Both the position numbers and the translations under genes were made by a program. The notes below the pieces were generated by a model, which was given only the letters and a program-made list of their open reading frames with translations, did not search any database and was not told the DNA's origin. From JBIQKZ01 sp044464765 (GTDB lineage: Bacteria > Pseudomonadota > Gammaproteobacteria > Burkholderiales > Burkholderiaceae_B), in NCBI GenBank assembly GCA_044464765.1, contig JBIQKZ010000007.1, forward strand, positions 62,001 to 126,000: a stretch of DNA of 64,000 bases, given 5' to 3'. This document shows, one piece after another, positions 8,933 to 17,914 of the stretch (within the stretch, counting starts at the first letter, position 1; each line of letters starts with the position of its first letter).

Positions 8933-11425
8933 ATGCCGCGCCACCGTCTTGCCGCATTATTCGAACCCCAGTCGCTTCTGGTGCTTAGCCAGCGCAGGCT
9001 GCCGATCACGGACAAAGGTGCGCCACACGGATGCCAGTTAACGAGCGTCAAGGTGCAAGCTGATCGCGCCATCCGGATGCCTGGGCGTCTGGATGGCGTG
9101 GATGAAGGCGGGCGGCTCGACCTTGTCTTGGTCTGCGTCGATGCCGAGCGCCTTCCTGAGGCGCTGGAGGCGGTCAAGCCGCATCGACCGCGTGCAGCGA
9201 TCCTGCTGTTCGCCGGCGACGAGCGCAGTCGCGCCTGGGAATACATGGTGTATTGCCGCACCTGGGCGCGGTTGAACGATTGCGCCGTTCTGGGGCCGGC
9301 TTCTTCAGGAATCCAGCAGCCCATGCGTGGGCTTAATCTGGGATATATGCCCCGGTTGGCGCATGCCGGCCGCTTGGCTGTCGTGGCGCAGTCGCGCACG
9401 CTGGTCACCGCCATTCTCGATTGGGCCAGCGATTTGCAGCTCGGCTTTTCCAGCGTGGTATCACTGGGAGACGAGGCCGGGGTCGATATTGCCGCCGTCC
9501 TGGATTACCTGGCGACCGACGAGCATACTGACGGCATTGCCGTTTACCTGGAAGACATGGCATCTGCGCGTGAACTTGCCAGCGCCTTGAGGGCAGCGGC
9601 GGGGGTGAAGCCGGTGGTGGTGCTGAAGGCAGGAAATGCGCTCGAAGAACCGGACCCCGTCGCCAACGCCGTCTTCGATGCATTGTTGCGTCGCTCGGGC
9701 GCCGTTCGCGTGCCATACTTCGTCCAATTGTTCTCGGCGCTTAAAGTGTTGCGCCATACGCATCGGCCGCAGGGCAGGCGTATTGCCCTGTTTTCCAACG
9801 GTTCGGGGGCGGCCCAGCTGGCGCTTACCGTCATGGGGCCGCGCTTCGCCGTGACCCGCGCCGACCTTACCCAGGCCACCCGCCTCACGCTTGAGGGCGT
9901 GCTGGAGCCTGGCGCGCAAATTCGCAATCCGGTGGTGGCTGCGGCGCCCCTGACGGCAAGCCAGACGCGGCTGATTCTTGAGGCGCTTGCCGCCGACCCG
10001 GGTGTGGATGGCGTGTTGGTGCTGCTGGCGCCGGACCCTCTGGCAGACATGGATTCCGTGGTGCGACAGGTAGCGCAGAGCGCTTCGTCAGCGCGCAAGC
10101 CGGTATTGAGCTGCCTGATGGGCGAAAGCCAGGCGCGCGCGTTGCGGCACACGCTGGACGAAGTCGGCACGCCCGCTTTCCGTACGCCGGAAGCCGCTGT
10201 CAGCGCATTTGGGGTGTTGGCGTCCTATCATTACAACCAGGTCTTGGCGCGCCAGACATTGCCGCCTGAAGCCCTGGGTCGCCCGCCACAGGTCGACCAG
10301 GCACGGGCGTTGGTGGTGTCCGTGCAGAACCAGCGGCGCACGACGTTGACACAGGCCGAAGCGTGGCAACTGTTGGCATGCTTCGATGTGCCCATCACCA
10401 TAGTCAACCACAACGAGTCGTTAGCGGGGCTCCTGACCGGCGATGGGGTCGCCTGGCCGGAAGATGAGCCCGAAATGGCGTTGCGCGTGCGGCGCGATTC
10501 CCGTGTCGGCCCGTATATTACCTTCGGTGCGGGCGGAGCCAACGCCGCGCCGGTCAATCATCGGGCCATCGAACTGCCCCCGCTGAACGGCTTTCTTGCA
10601 CGGCAACTGGTCGAACGCAGCACGCTCTGGGAACGGGCGCTGGTGCAGCAACTGAGCTCGGCGGCCTTGGAAGCCTTGCAAGAGTCCCTGGAGCAGGTTT
10701 CCGTCCTGGTGTCGGAACTGCCCGAAGTTGAAAGCCTGATTATCGACCCGTTGGTGGGTGATGGCGGGCGCTTGTTGGCACAGGGGGTCCAGGTTACGCT
10801 CAGCCGCGTTGCGGTTCTTGCCTTGCCCGAGGGCACGGGTTACCAGCATATGGCGATACACCCTTACCCCCGCCATCTGGTAAGACGACGCACGCTGGCC
10901 GATGGCAACCAGTGGGTCATGCGCCCCATCCGGCCCGAAGATGCCGAGCCGCTGCAGGCATTTGTCCGGGAGCTTTCCAGCGAATCACGCTATATGCGTT
11001 TCGTGTCCATGATGCGCGAACTGACGCCCAGCATGCTGGCGCGCTATACGCGTATTGATTACCATCGTGAACTGGCTTTGGTGGCCACCGTCCAGAGCCC
11101 CAATCCCTTGCATCGGGGGCATCCCCGCGAAGAGATTGTCGGCTTTGCCCATTATCTGCGCAACGCCGACGGGCGAGGCGCCGAGTATGCCTTGGTCATC
11201 GCCGATCAGTGGCAAAGGCGCGGCCTGGCGCCACAGCTCATGCAGGGCTTGATCGAAGCCGCCCTGGTGCAGGGCCTGACCTACATCGATGGCTATGTCC
11301 TGTCCACCAACACGGCCATGTTGCGGATGATGGGCAGGCTGGGATTCCAGAACGATCCGATTCCCGAGGACCCCGAGATGCGGCGGGTATGGCTGGACCT
11401 GGGCGAATCTCGCACCGCCGGTTAA
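8933..11425 (+). CDS. Pat-like acyl-CoA synthetase-like/GNAT acyltransferase
   Basis: An 830-residue protein with the order CoA-binding-like domain (1-130), succinyl-CoA-ligase-like domains (130-440), ATP-grasp-like region (470-645) and C-terminal GNAT acetyltransferase (660-825). This is the layout of the lysine acetyltransferase Pat/YfiQ. The GNAT part is well kept (ESRYMRFVSMMRELTP, then VIADQWQRRGLAPQLMQGLI for acetyl-CoA binding). The N-terminal Rossmann segment lacks the usual Gly-rich VGAS motif, so that domain is probably regulatory or degenerate, as in Pat, and not an active ligase. A metabolic enzyme acetylation role is inferred. The gene is divergent from gltX. Confidence 0.8.
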   Translation: MPRHRLAALFEPQSLLVLSQRRLPITDKGAPHGCQLTSVKVQADRAIRMPGRLDGVDEGGRLDLVLVCVDAERLPEALEAVKPHRPRAAILLFAGDERSRAWEYMVYCRTWARLNDCAVLGPASSGIQQPMRGLNLGYMPRLAHAGRLAVVAQSRTLVTAILDWASDLQLGFSSVVSLGDEAGVDIAAVLDYLATDEHTDGIAVYLEDMASARELASALRAAAGVKPVVVLKAGNALEEPDPVANAVFDALLRRSGAVRVPYFVQLFSALKVLRHTHRPQGRRIALFSNGSGAAQLALTVMGPRFAVTRADLTQATRLTLEGVLEPGAQIRNPVVAAAPLTASQTRLILEALAADPGVDGVLVLLAPDPLADMDSVVRQVAQSASSARKPVLSCLMGESQARALRHTLDEVGTPAFRTPEAAVSAFGVLASYHYNQVLARQTLPPEALGRPPQVDQARALVVSVQNQRRTTLTQAEAWQLLACFDVPITIVNHNESLAGLLTGDGVAWPEDEPEMALRVRRDSRVGPYITFGAGGANAAPVNHRAIELPPLNGFLARQLVERSTLWERALVQQLSSAALEALQESLEQVSVLVSELPEVESLIIDPLVGDGGRLLAQGVQVTLSRVAVLALPEGTGYQHMAIHPYPRHLVRRRTLADGNQWVMRPIRPEDAEPLQAFVRELSSESRYMRFVSMMRELTPSMLARYTRIDYHRELALVATVQSPNPLHRGHPREEIVGFAHYLRNADGRGAEYALVIADQWQRRGLAPQLMQGLIEAALVQGLTYIDGYVLSTNTAMLRMMGRLGFQNDPIPEDPEMRRVWLDLGESRTAG

Positions 11426-11565
11426 TGTCTTGTTTGGCTAATTCGCATATTTATCTTCGGCGCCTGGGCTCGCCATGCGGCGTTGCCGACCACCTCACCG
11501 CTTGCCAGAGGTTCAGATTCGTCAGGCACGAAGCAGTCCGCAGGGGCTGCCCCGTGTTCCGACTA

Positions 11566-12243
11566 TCAGCTTGGCTTGAATACCTGCCGCAAGAATGTCC
11601 CGATCGCGGTAATTTCTTCAAGACAGACGGAATGAGGCATGGGGTAAGCTTGAAAATCGACTGAATAGCCCAGGTCGATCAGTTGCTGCCTGGACGCTTG
11701 TGCGCGCTCGAAGGGAACCACGGGGTCCTGCGTGCCGTGCGCCATGAAAATGGGCGTCTCCTGGTTGGCTTCGTGGCGCTCTTGTTCCACTGTGTCAGCC
11801 AAAGGGAGGTAGCCCGACAGTGCAACCAGGCCCGCAAGACCCTGATCGAAGCGCAGGCCGGCATGCAGCGTCATGGCGCAGCCTTGGGAAAAACCGGCAA
11901 GAACGATATTGCTGCTGGGGATACCGCGCCCCGCTTCGCGTTCAATGAATGCGCGCACAGCGATTTCCGACTGGCGTATTCCTTGCGCATCCTCGCGCCG
12001 GACCAAGTCGGTATTGGAAATGTCGTACCAGGCGCGCATGGCCATACCGCCATTGATGGTCACGGGCATTACCGGCGCATGCGGGAAAATGAAACGGATG
12101 GGCGGGGCGGCCTGCAACTGCAATTCGGGCACGACGGGAACGAAATCGTTGCCGTCGGCGCCCAAGCCGTGCAGCCAGATGACGGCATGCGTGGGATTGG
12201 GGGCGGTTTCTACTTCAATGGCGTCCAGAAGGTTTTGCGTCAT
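11566..12243 (-). CDS. Carboxylesterase/phospholipase-type alpha/beta hydrolase
   Basis: A 225-residue serine hydrolase of the Abhydrolase_2 family (carboxylesterase or acyl-protein thioesterase-like). Seen are the oxyanion region VIWLHGLGADGNDF, the nucleophile elbow GFSQG near residue 114, the acid in HGTQDPVVPF and the base in YPMPHS. Length and motif order match the family. Natural substrates are not predictable; esters of short or medium acyl chains are usual. Its ATG overlaps the darP stop (ATGA at 12240-12243), so the two genes are translationally coupled. Confidence 0.9.
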   Translation of the reverse strand: MTQNLLDAIEVETAPNPTHAVIWLHGLGADGNDFVPVVPELQLQAAPPIRFIFPHAPVMPVTINGGMAMRAWYDISNTDLVRREDAQGIRQSEIAVRAFIEREAGRGIPSSNIVLAGFSQGCAMTLHAGLRFDQGLAGLVALSGYLPLADTVEQERHEANQETPIFMAHGTQDPVVPFERAQASRQQLIDLGYSVDFQAYPMPHSVCLEEITAIGTFLRQVFKPS

Positions 12244-12794
12244 GGTGTTTGGGCGTCTTCGTCAAGGGTTTTGATGGCCTGGAACAGGGCGCGGTACTGC
12301 TTGCGCTGAGGCTCGTGGCCGGGTTGAAGGTTGTCGTTGTGCCGGGCTTCCTTGCGGGCGGCGCGAATGAGGGCGCGCAGATGCTGGGCGTCGGCGCCCG
12401 GGTATTCAGTAAGCAGCTTGGTCAGTGCATCGTCGTCGCGCAACAGCAAGTCGCGCAGGGTTTCAATACGGTGCAAGGCATGGGTTTGCTCGCGCGAGCC
12501 GTTTTCCCAAACGTCCAGTTGTTGGCGAATGGCATCGGCATCGGCTTCGCGCATTAGCTTGCCCACGTAATGCACTTGGCGGCGCAAGCCTTCGCGGCTG
12601 GTCGTGCGTTGGGCCAACCGGATGGCCTCGTACAGCTTCTCGGAAAGAGGCAGTTGCTTGAGCTTGTCGGCGGGCAGTTCAACCAGTTGCTTGCCCAGGT
12701 CAAGAAGCGCATGCATTTCGCGCTTGATCTGCGATTTGCTGGGGCGTTGATCAAGGTCGTCGGCATCGACGGGATCGGAAGGGTCGGGGAGCAT
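12240..12794 (-). CDS. darP: Ribosome-associated protein DarP (YjgA, DUF615)
   Basis: A 184-residue, highly charged helical protein that matches the DUF615/YjgA family in length and pattern (SKSQIKREMHALLDLGKQLV, then RREGLRRQ-like TSREGLRRQVHYVGKLMR). In E. coli this protein binds the 50S subunit and aids late ribosome assembly. ATG 12794 is chosen because it gives the family length; the upstream open frame to 12959 would overlap the divergent pmbA. The gene is first in a two-gene operon with the hydrolase. Confidence 0.88.
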   Translation of the reverse strand: MLPDPSDPVDADDLDQRPSKSQIKREMHALLDLGKQLVELPADKLKQLPLSEKLYEAIRLAQRTTSREGLRRQVHYVGKLMREADADAIRQQLDVWENGSREQTHALHRIETLRDLLLRDDDALTKLLTEYPGADAQHLRALIRAARKEARHNDNLQPGHEPQRKQYRALFQAIKTLDEDAQTP

Positions 12795-12856
12795 AAGAAG
12801 AGAAGTCGTTCTTGAATTAGTTATATGATAACTGTCTACAGATAATGCGAGCAGCA

Positions 12857-14224
12857 ATGAGCGAACAATCCACTTCCAGACTACCCATTCAAGAAAACCA
12901 GGCGCGCTTTCGCGAACTGGTGCAACAGGCCTTGGAACACGCCAAATCGGTGGGCGCATCCGACGCGGCTGCCGAGATCTCCGAAAGCAGCGGTTTATCC
13001 GTTTCGGTGCGAAACCAGGATATTGAAACCGTTGAGCAGACGCGAGATCGCTCGCTGGACCTCACCGTCTACGCCGGCAACAAGCGCGGATCGGCTTCCA
13101 CCTCTGATTTTTCAGACCAGGCCTTGCGTGAAACCGTGGATGCCGCCTGGCACATCGCGCGCTATACCGCGCCGGACCCAGCCGCAGGCCTGCCCGACAC
13201 GGACATGCTGGCAACCCATTTCCCCGACCTGCAATTGCATTTTCCTTGGGATATTTCCACTGACCAGGCGGCCGACATCGCTTTGGCCGCCGAGCGCGCC
13301 GCCCGCGCTGCCAGCCCCTTGATCACCAATACCGATGGCGCTTCAGCGGGAACGTTCGAAGGGCATTTCGTGCAAGGCAACAGCCGGGGGTTTCTGGCCG
13401 GCTTCCCATATTCCCGGCATACGATTTCCGTGGCGCCCATTGCGGGCAAGGGCTCGAACATGCAGCGCGACTACTGGTACTCTTCAGAGCGCAACCCCTT
13501 GTTGCTGGCCGACCCCGATGCCGTAGGCGACTACGCAGCGCGGCGCACCTTGGCGCGCCTATCGGCCCGCCGCATTAAAACGGGGCGTTTCCCGGTATTG
13601 TTCGAAGCGCCTTTGGCGGTGGGCTTGCTGGGCGCCCTGGTTCAGGCAACCAGTGGCGGCGCCTTGTACCGCAAGGCCAGCTTCCTGCTCGATTCGCTGG
13701 GCAAGTCGGTGCTGGCCGACCATATCGACATCTACGAAGATCCGGCCATTCGCGGCGCCATGGGCAGTTCCCCATTCGATGACGAAGGGGTCAGGACGCA
13801 GGCCCGTGAAGTGGTCACGGCGGGGGTATTGAACGGTTATTTCTTGTCCACCTATACGGGCCGCAAACTTGGCATGCCCTCCACCGGCAATGCAGGCGGG
13901 TCGCACAACCTTAGCCTGACCTCACGGCTTACCCGGCGCAGCGACGATTTCCAGTACATGCTCAAGAAGATGGGCACGGGTTTCCTGGTCACCGAGCTTA
14001 TCGGGCAAGGCGTCAACTACGTAACGGGCGATTACTCGCGCGGGGCATTCGGCTATTGGGTGCAGAACGGGCAGATCCAGCATGCGGTCCAAGAGGTCAC
14101 TATCGCAGGTAATCTTGCCGACATGCTGCGCCAGATCGTAGCCGTGGGTTCCGACACGATTACCCGCGGGTCAAAAACCACGGGCTCCCTGCTGATCGAA
14201 CAAATGGCGATCGCGGGCCAATAA
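12857..14224 (+). CDS. pmbA: Metalloprotease-related protein PmbA (TldE)
   Basis: A 455-residue member of the TldD/PmbA family, the subunit of the heterodimeric TldD-TldE protease that matures small peptides and degrades antitoxins. Typical features are AEISESSGLSVSVRNQDIE near the N-terminus, the central GKGSNMQRDYWY and the C-terminal LIGQGVNYVTGDYSRGAFGYW. TldE itself lacks the HExxH zinc motif of TldD, and none is seen. An in-frame ATG at 12845 is an alternative start; neither has a strong ribosome binding site. It is divergent from darP and 21 bases before the TRAP gene. Confidence 0.92.
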   Translation: MSEQSTSRLPIQENQARFRELVQQALEHAKSVGASDAAAEISESSGLSVSVRNQDIETVEQTRDRSLDLTVYAGNKRGSASTSDFSDQALRETVDAAWHIARYTAPDPAAGLPDTDMLATHFPDLQLHFPWDISTDQAADIALAAERAARAASPLITNTDGASAGTFEGHFVQGNSRGFLAGFPYSRHTISVAPIAGKGSNMQRDYWYSSERNPLLLADPDAVGDYAARRTLARLSARRIKTGRFPVLFEAPLAVGLLGALVQATSGGALYRKASFLLDSLGKSVLADHIDIYEDPAIRGAMGSSPFDDEGVRTQAREVVTAGVLNGYFLSTYTGRKLGMPSTGNAGGSHNLSLTSRLTRRSDDFQYMLKKMGTGFLVTELIGQGVNYVTGDYSRGAFGYWVQNGQIQHAVQEVTIAGNLADMLRQIVAVGSDTITRGSKTTGSLLIEQMAIAGQ

Positions 14225-14245
14225 TTTCTAGGAGGCCACTGCCGC

Positions 14246-15343
14246 ATGCAGCGCCGTTCATTCTTGAAAAACGCCGGCTTTTCGGCCTTGGCCGGCGCGG
14301 CTGCCGTCGGTGCTCCAGCCGTTGCTCAAAGCAATCCGAAAATCAGTTGGAAACTCACTTCAACCTATGGGCCTTCATTGCAGCCTTTTTTTCGCGCCTC
14401 GCAGTCATTTTGCAGGCTGGTCGAAGAGGCCTCCGACGGGAATTTTTCCATTCGGCTGTATCCCCCCGGGGAGCTTGTGCCCGGCTTTGGCGTCATGGAC
14501 GCCGTGGGCAACCGGACAGTCGAGTGCGGTTATACGGCCTCGTACTACTACTATGGAAAGGATCCGGCGTTCTGTTTCGACACTGCCGTACCGTTCGGCT
14601 TGAATGTGCGCCAGCTGGATGCCTGGATGCTTGAAGGCGGCGGCCTGGAATTGATGCGTGAGCTGTTTGCAACACGCAATATTGTCAATTTCCCCATGGG
14701 CAATACCGGCACCCAGATGGGCGGCTGGTATCGCAAAGAGATCAACGCCGTGTCCGATCTGAAAGGGCTGAAGATGCGCACGGCCGGCTTTGCGGGCGAA
14801 GTATTGTCGCGCATGGGGGTGGTGCCGCAACAGATCCCGCCAAGCGATATCTATCCCGCACTTGAAAAGGGCACCCTGGATGCCGTCGAATTCGTCGGTC
14901 CGCTGGACGACGAAAAAATGGGGCTGCAGAAGGTGGCCAAGTATTACTACTATCCCGGCTGGTGGGAGGGTTCGGGGCAGGTGTCTCTGTACGTGAACAA
15001 GGACGCCTACGAAGGCTTGCCCAAGCATTATCAAGCCATTATCGGCCTGGCGTCGCGTCATGCCGCCACGCAGGTGGTGGCGGCGTACGACGCAGGGAAT
15101 GCGGCGGCGCTGCGGCGGCTTATTGCCGGGGGTGCGGTTCTGAAGGCATTTCCCAAAGAAGTCATGGACGCCGCGTTCAATACGTCGAACCAGGTCTACC
15201 AGGAATTTTGCAATAAAAGCGCCGGCTTCAAGAAAGTGCACGACAGCTACATGGCGTTTCGCAACGAGGTTGCGCCGTGGTTTCGCGTGGCTGAAGGCGC
15301 TTACGACAACTACCTGGGTATTGCGCTGGCCCGGGCGCGCTAG
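14246..15343 (+). CDS. TRAP transporter substrate-binding protein, Tat-exported (orphan)
   Basis: A 365-residue periplasmic binding protein of the DctP/TAXI-like TRAP family. It begins MQRRSFLKNAGFSALAG, a twin-arginine signal, with cleavage likely after APAVAQ. The core has the TRAP signature region (SDLKGLKMRTAGFAGEVL, then QIPPSDIYPALEKGTLDAVE), whose Arg binds the carboxylate of the ligand. The family includes binders of 2-oxoacids and other organic acids. AGGAGG lies upstream of the ATG. No DctQ or DctM membrane gene is near, so it must share a membrane part encoded elsewhere. Confidence 0.9.
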   Translation: MQRRSFLKNAGFSALAGAAAVGAPAVAQSNPKISWKLTSTYGPSLQPFFRASQSFCRLVEEASDGNFSIRLYPPGELVPGFGVMDAVGNRTVECGYTASYYYYGKDPAFCFDTAVPFGLNVRQLDAWMLEGGGLELMRELFATRNIVNFPMGNTGTQMGGWYRKEINAVSDLKGLKMRTAGFAGEVLSRMGVVPQQIPPSDIYPALEKGTLDAVEFVGPLDDEKMGLQKVAKYYYYPGWWEGSGQVSLYVNKDAYEGLPKHYQAIIGLASRHAATQVVAAYDAGNAAALRRLIAGGAVLKAFPKEVMDAAFNTSNQVYQEFCNKSAGFKKVHDSYMAFRNEVAPWFRVAEGAYDNYLGIALARAR

Positions 15344-15437
15344 CGCCGGCAGGCTGGGCACGCCTTCGCAGAGGGAGCCGTAGTGGGACGGCCCACCGAA
15401 AGTCAGCCTATCCCAAGCGGTCGATGAATCTGAGCCT

Positions 15438-15483
15438 GGTCGCCAAAGTCAACGCTAAATAGAAATGTCCGGTCGCCAAAGTC
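15438..15483. repeat. Pair of 13-bp direct repeats, 33 bp apart
   Basis: GGTCGCCAAAGTC occurs at 15438-15450 and again at 15471-15483, a 33-bp period. The second copy touches the -35 element at 15484. It may be a regulator site or the end of a decayed insertion sequence; nothing decides this. Confidence 0.7.
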
Positions 15484-15511
15484 TTGAAAATATAGCTGGC
15501 TATGTTAATAT
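15484..15511 (+). promoter_or_regulatory. Possible sigma-70 promoter of rplM-rpsI
   Basis: TTGAAA (15484-15489) and TAATAT (15506-15511) with 16 bases between. It would start transcription about 190 bases before rplM. The match is fair only. Confidence 0.4.
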
Positions 15512-15709
15512 AGTGGGCTTTTCTGGCGTTTTGCAGCCGCTTGTGGCTCTATGGGCGGCACAATTTGGCGGCTGGCGGTCGGAAAAGAAGGGCGCACGGG
15601 CGAGATACAACGCTTAGGCGCGGTGCGGAATGCGGTCATGGCTGGTTGGGTTATAGCTAATTTTGGGCGCTTTTCCGTATAAAACCATTTTTAATTTTTA
15701 GGAACCATC

Positions 15710-16138
15710 ATGAAGACCTTTGTGGCCAAGCCGCATGAAGTCAAACGTGACTGGTACGTGATTGACGCCAAGGGCAAAGTCCTCGGTCGTGTGGCCAGCG
15801 AAGTCGCACGTCGTTTGCGCGGCAAGCACAAGCCAGAATTCACGCCTCACGTTGACACCGGCGATTACATCGTCATTATTAACGCCGCCGATATCGTCGT
15901 TACCGGCAACAAGGCACAGGACAAGCGGTATTACCGCCACTCCGGTTATCCGGGCGGCATTACCGAGACCACCTTCGAGAAAATGCAACAGCGTTTCCCC
16001 GGTCGCGCGATCCAGAAAGCCGTCAAGGGCATGCTGCCCAAGGGCCCTCTGGGTTATGCCATGGCCAAGAAACTGAAGGTTTACGCCGGCGCCGAGCATC
16101 CTCATTCTGCTCAGCAGCCTAAACCGCTGGAAATCTAA
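15710..16138 (+). CDS. rplM: 50S ribosomal protein L13
   Basis: The 142-residue L13 is an early-binding protein of the large ribosomal subunit. Typical segments are RDWYVIDAKGKVLGRVASEV, HTDPGDY-like HVDTGDYIVIINA, YRHSGYPGG and the C-terminal VYAGAEHPHSAQQP. Length is normal. AGGAACC lies before the ATG. It is followed by rpsI after nine bases, the conserved L13-S9 order. Confidence 0.98.
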   Translation: MKTFVAKPHEVKRDWYVIDAKGKVLGRVASEVARRLRGKHKPEFTPHVDTGDYIVIINAADIVVTGNKAQDKRYYRHSGYPGGITETTFEKMQQRFPGRAIQKAVKGMLPKGPLGYAMAKKLKVYAGAEHPHSAQQPKPLEI

Positions 16139-16147
16139 GGACAGGTC

Positions 16148-16540
16148 ATGATCGGTAATTGGAACTATGGAACAGGTCGCCGCAAAACGTCGGTGGCTCG
16201 CGTGTTCTTGAAAAAGGGCGCAGGCAAGATTGTCGTGAACGGCAAGCCTGTCGATGAATATTTTGCTCGGGAAACCGGACGCATGATCGTTCGCCAGCCG
16301 CTCGAACTCACCGGGCACCTGGAGTCGTTCGATTTTCACATCAACGTGCATGGCGGCGGCGAAAGCGGCCAGGCCGGCGCTGTGCGTCACGGCATCACTC
16401 GTGCACTGATCGACTACGACGAAACGCTCAAGCCTTCGCTCAAGCAAGCGGGCCTGGTCACACGCGATGCCCGTGAAGTTGAACGTAAGAAAGTCGGCTT
16501 CCACAAGGCGCGCCGTCGCAAGCAGTTCAGCAAGCGTTAA
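16148..16540 (+). CDS. rpsI: 30S ribosomal protein S9
   Basis: The 130-residue S9 is a small-subunit protein whose C-terminal tail reaches the P-site tRNA. It shows GTGRRKTSVARVFLKKG near the start, GGGESGQAGAVRHGITRAL in the middle and ends in ARRRKQFSKR, the conserved basic tail. The ATG has AAGGACAGG upstream. It is the last gene of the operon, followed by two hairpins. Confidence 0.98.
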   Translation: MIGNWNYGTGRRKTSVARVFLKKGAGKIVVNGKPVDEYFARETGRMIVRQPLELTGHLESFDFHINVHGGGESGQAGAVRHGITRALIDYDETLKPSLKQAGLVTRDAREVERKKVGFHKARRRKQFSKR

Positions 16541-16554
16541 TCGCCGTTGCTGTT

Positions 16555-16578
16555 CGTGGGTTTTTGCAAGAACCCACG
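16555..16578 (+). terminator. First hairpin after rpsI
   Basis: Stem CGTGGGTT / AACCCACG (16555-16562 and 16571-16578). It is not followed by T residues and is best read as an accessory or 3'-protecting hairpin before the true terminator. Confidence 0.5.
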
Positions 16579-16583
16579 CGCTT

Positions 16584-16620
16584 CCAAAAGCCCCGGCCTG
16601 TGCTGGGGCTTTTGGCTTTT
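16584..16620 (+). terminator. Intrinsic terminator of rplM-rpsI
   Basis: Perfect 11-bp stem CCAAAAGCCCC / GGGGCTTTTGG (16584-16594 and 16605-16615), followed by CTTTTA. The symmetric A and T runs let it work in either direction. Confidence 0.9.
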
Positions 16621-16710
16621 ATAGGGCTGTTATTGTCGCGGTTATGCATGCGCCGCGTGGGCGCTTATTGCATAATCTAGTTTTACACACATAAATTTGG
16701 ACATTCAATC

Positions 16711-17775
16711 ATGGCTTTGCAAGCGGGTTCCCGGATAAAAGTGGGCATCGTGGGCGGTACGGGTTACACAGGGGTCGAGCTTCTGCGTCTTTTGTCGCAG
16801 CATCCGCATGTCCAGTTAACGGCCATTACCTCCCGCAAGGAAGATGGCATGCCCGTGGCGCAGATGTACCCCAATTTGCGCGGCAAGGTCGATCTGTGTT
16901 TCCAAACGCCGGACACCGCCAATCTGGCCAGTTGCGATGTTGTATTTTTTGCCACCCCGCATGGTGTGGCCATGAGCCAGGCGCAGGCTTTGCTGGACGC
17001 CGGGGTACGCATTATCGACCTGGCGGCTGATTTTCGCCTTCAAGATACCGACGTATTTGAAAGCTGGTACAAAATGCCGCATGCTTGCCCCGACATCTTG
17101 CGCGAATCGGTGTATGGTTTGGTCGAAGTGAATCGTCAGGCGGTCGCCCGGGCCCAGGTTGTTGGCAACCCCGGTTGCTACCCCACCACCGTTATTCTGG
17201 GCCTTCTGCCCCTGATCGAAAATGGGCGCAAGCTGATCGACACAAGCCGTGTCATCGTCGACGCCAAATCCGGCGTGTCGGGCGCGGGCCGCAAGGCCGA
17301 GGTCAGCACGCTGTTTTCCGAGGCAAGCGATAATTTCAAGGCCTACGGGGTGGCCGGGCATCGCCATCACCCGGAAATTTCCGAGCAATTGGAAAAAATC
17401 GCAGGCGAGCCCATCGGGCTTACTTTTGTGCCGCACCTTGTGCCGATGATACGCGGCATGTTTTCCACCTTGTATGCGCGCATTCTTCCTGAAGCCCTGG
17501 ATACTGATTTCCAGGCCTTGTTCGAACAGCGCTATGCGGGTGAAGCGTTCATCGACGTCATGCCGCCAGCCAGCTTTCCCGAAACGCGGTCGGTGCGGGC
17601 ATCCAATTTCTTGCGCATTGCCGTACATCGCCCCGGCGGCGGCGATGAGCTTGTGATCCTGGTCATTCAGGATAATCTTGTCAAAGGCGCATCGGGGCAA
17701 GCGGTGCAGAATATGAACCTCATGTTCGGCTTGCCCGAGGCTACGGGTCTGGAACACATTGCCGTATTGCCCTAA
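16711..17775 (+). CDS. argC: N-acetyl-gamma-glutamyl-phosphate reductase
   Basis: A 354-residue NADPH-dependent enzyme of arginine synthesis that reduces N-acetylglutamyl phosphate to the semialdehyde. It has the Rossmann motif VGIVGGTGYTGVELLRLL at the N-terminus, the catalytic cysteine in GNPGCYPT near residue 155 and a conserved histidine in AGHRHHPEI. It is a full-length long-form ArgC. The gene stands apart from other arg genes, after the ribosomal terminator, as is common in Burkholderiales. Confidence 0.96.
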   Translation: MALQAGSRIKVGIVGGTGYTGVELLRLLSQHPHVQLTAITSRKEDGMPVAQMYPNLRGKVDLCFQTPDTANLASCDVVFFATPHGVAMSQAQALLDAGVRIIDLAADFRLQDTDVFESWYKMPHACPDILRESVYGLVEVNRQAVARAQVVGNPGCYPTTVILGLLPLIENGRKLIDTSRVIVDAKSGVSGAGRKAEVSTLFSEASDNFKAYGVAGHRHHPEISEQLEKIAGEPIGLTFVPHLVPMIRGMFSTLYARILPEALDTDFQALFEQRYAGEAFIDVMPPASFPETRSVRASNFLRIAVHRPGGGDELVILVIQDNLVKGASGQAVQNMNLMFGLPEATGLEHIAVLP

Positions 17776-17914
17776 TGTCCGTTTGGTTTGTTTGCACGTA
17801 GCATTAGCCAACCAGGACACGACGTCCCGGCGGCTGCGGCATGGCCATTCGGCCTGGCGCGCAATTATTTCTCGTGCCGACTGAACTTGCAGTCTGTAAA
17901 CCGGTCTGTCAGAC

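Larger units (their letters stand above)
15344..15709 (+). other. 366-bp non-coding stretch before rplM
   Basis: No convincing gene. It holds two 13-bp direct repeats next to a promoter-like sequence (listed separately) and then about 190 bases of GC-rich leader before rplM, which could fold but shows no leader RNA that I recognise. Confidence 0.5.

Noticed and set aside
12795..12856. TATGAT at 12824 as a pmbA promoter
   Set aside because: A good -10 but no acceptable -35 at 16-18 bases, so not listed as a promoter.
14405..15361. Minus-strand frame of 318 codons
   Set aside because: Antisense to the TRAP binding protein; no recognisable domain.
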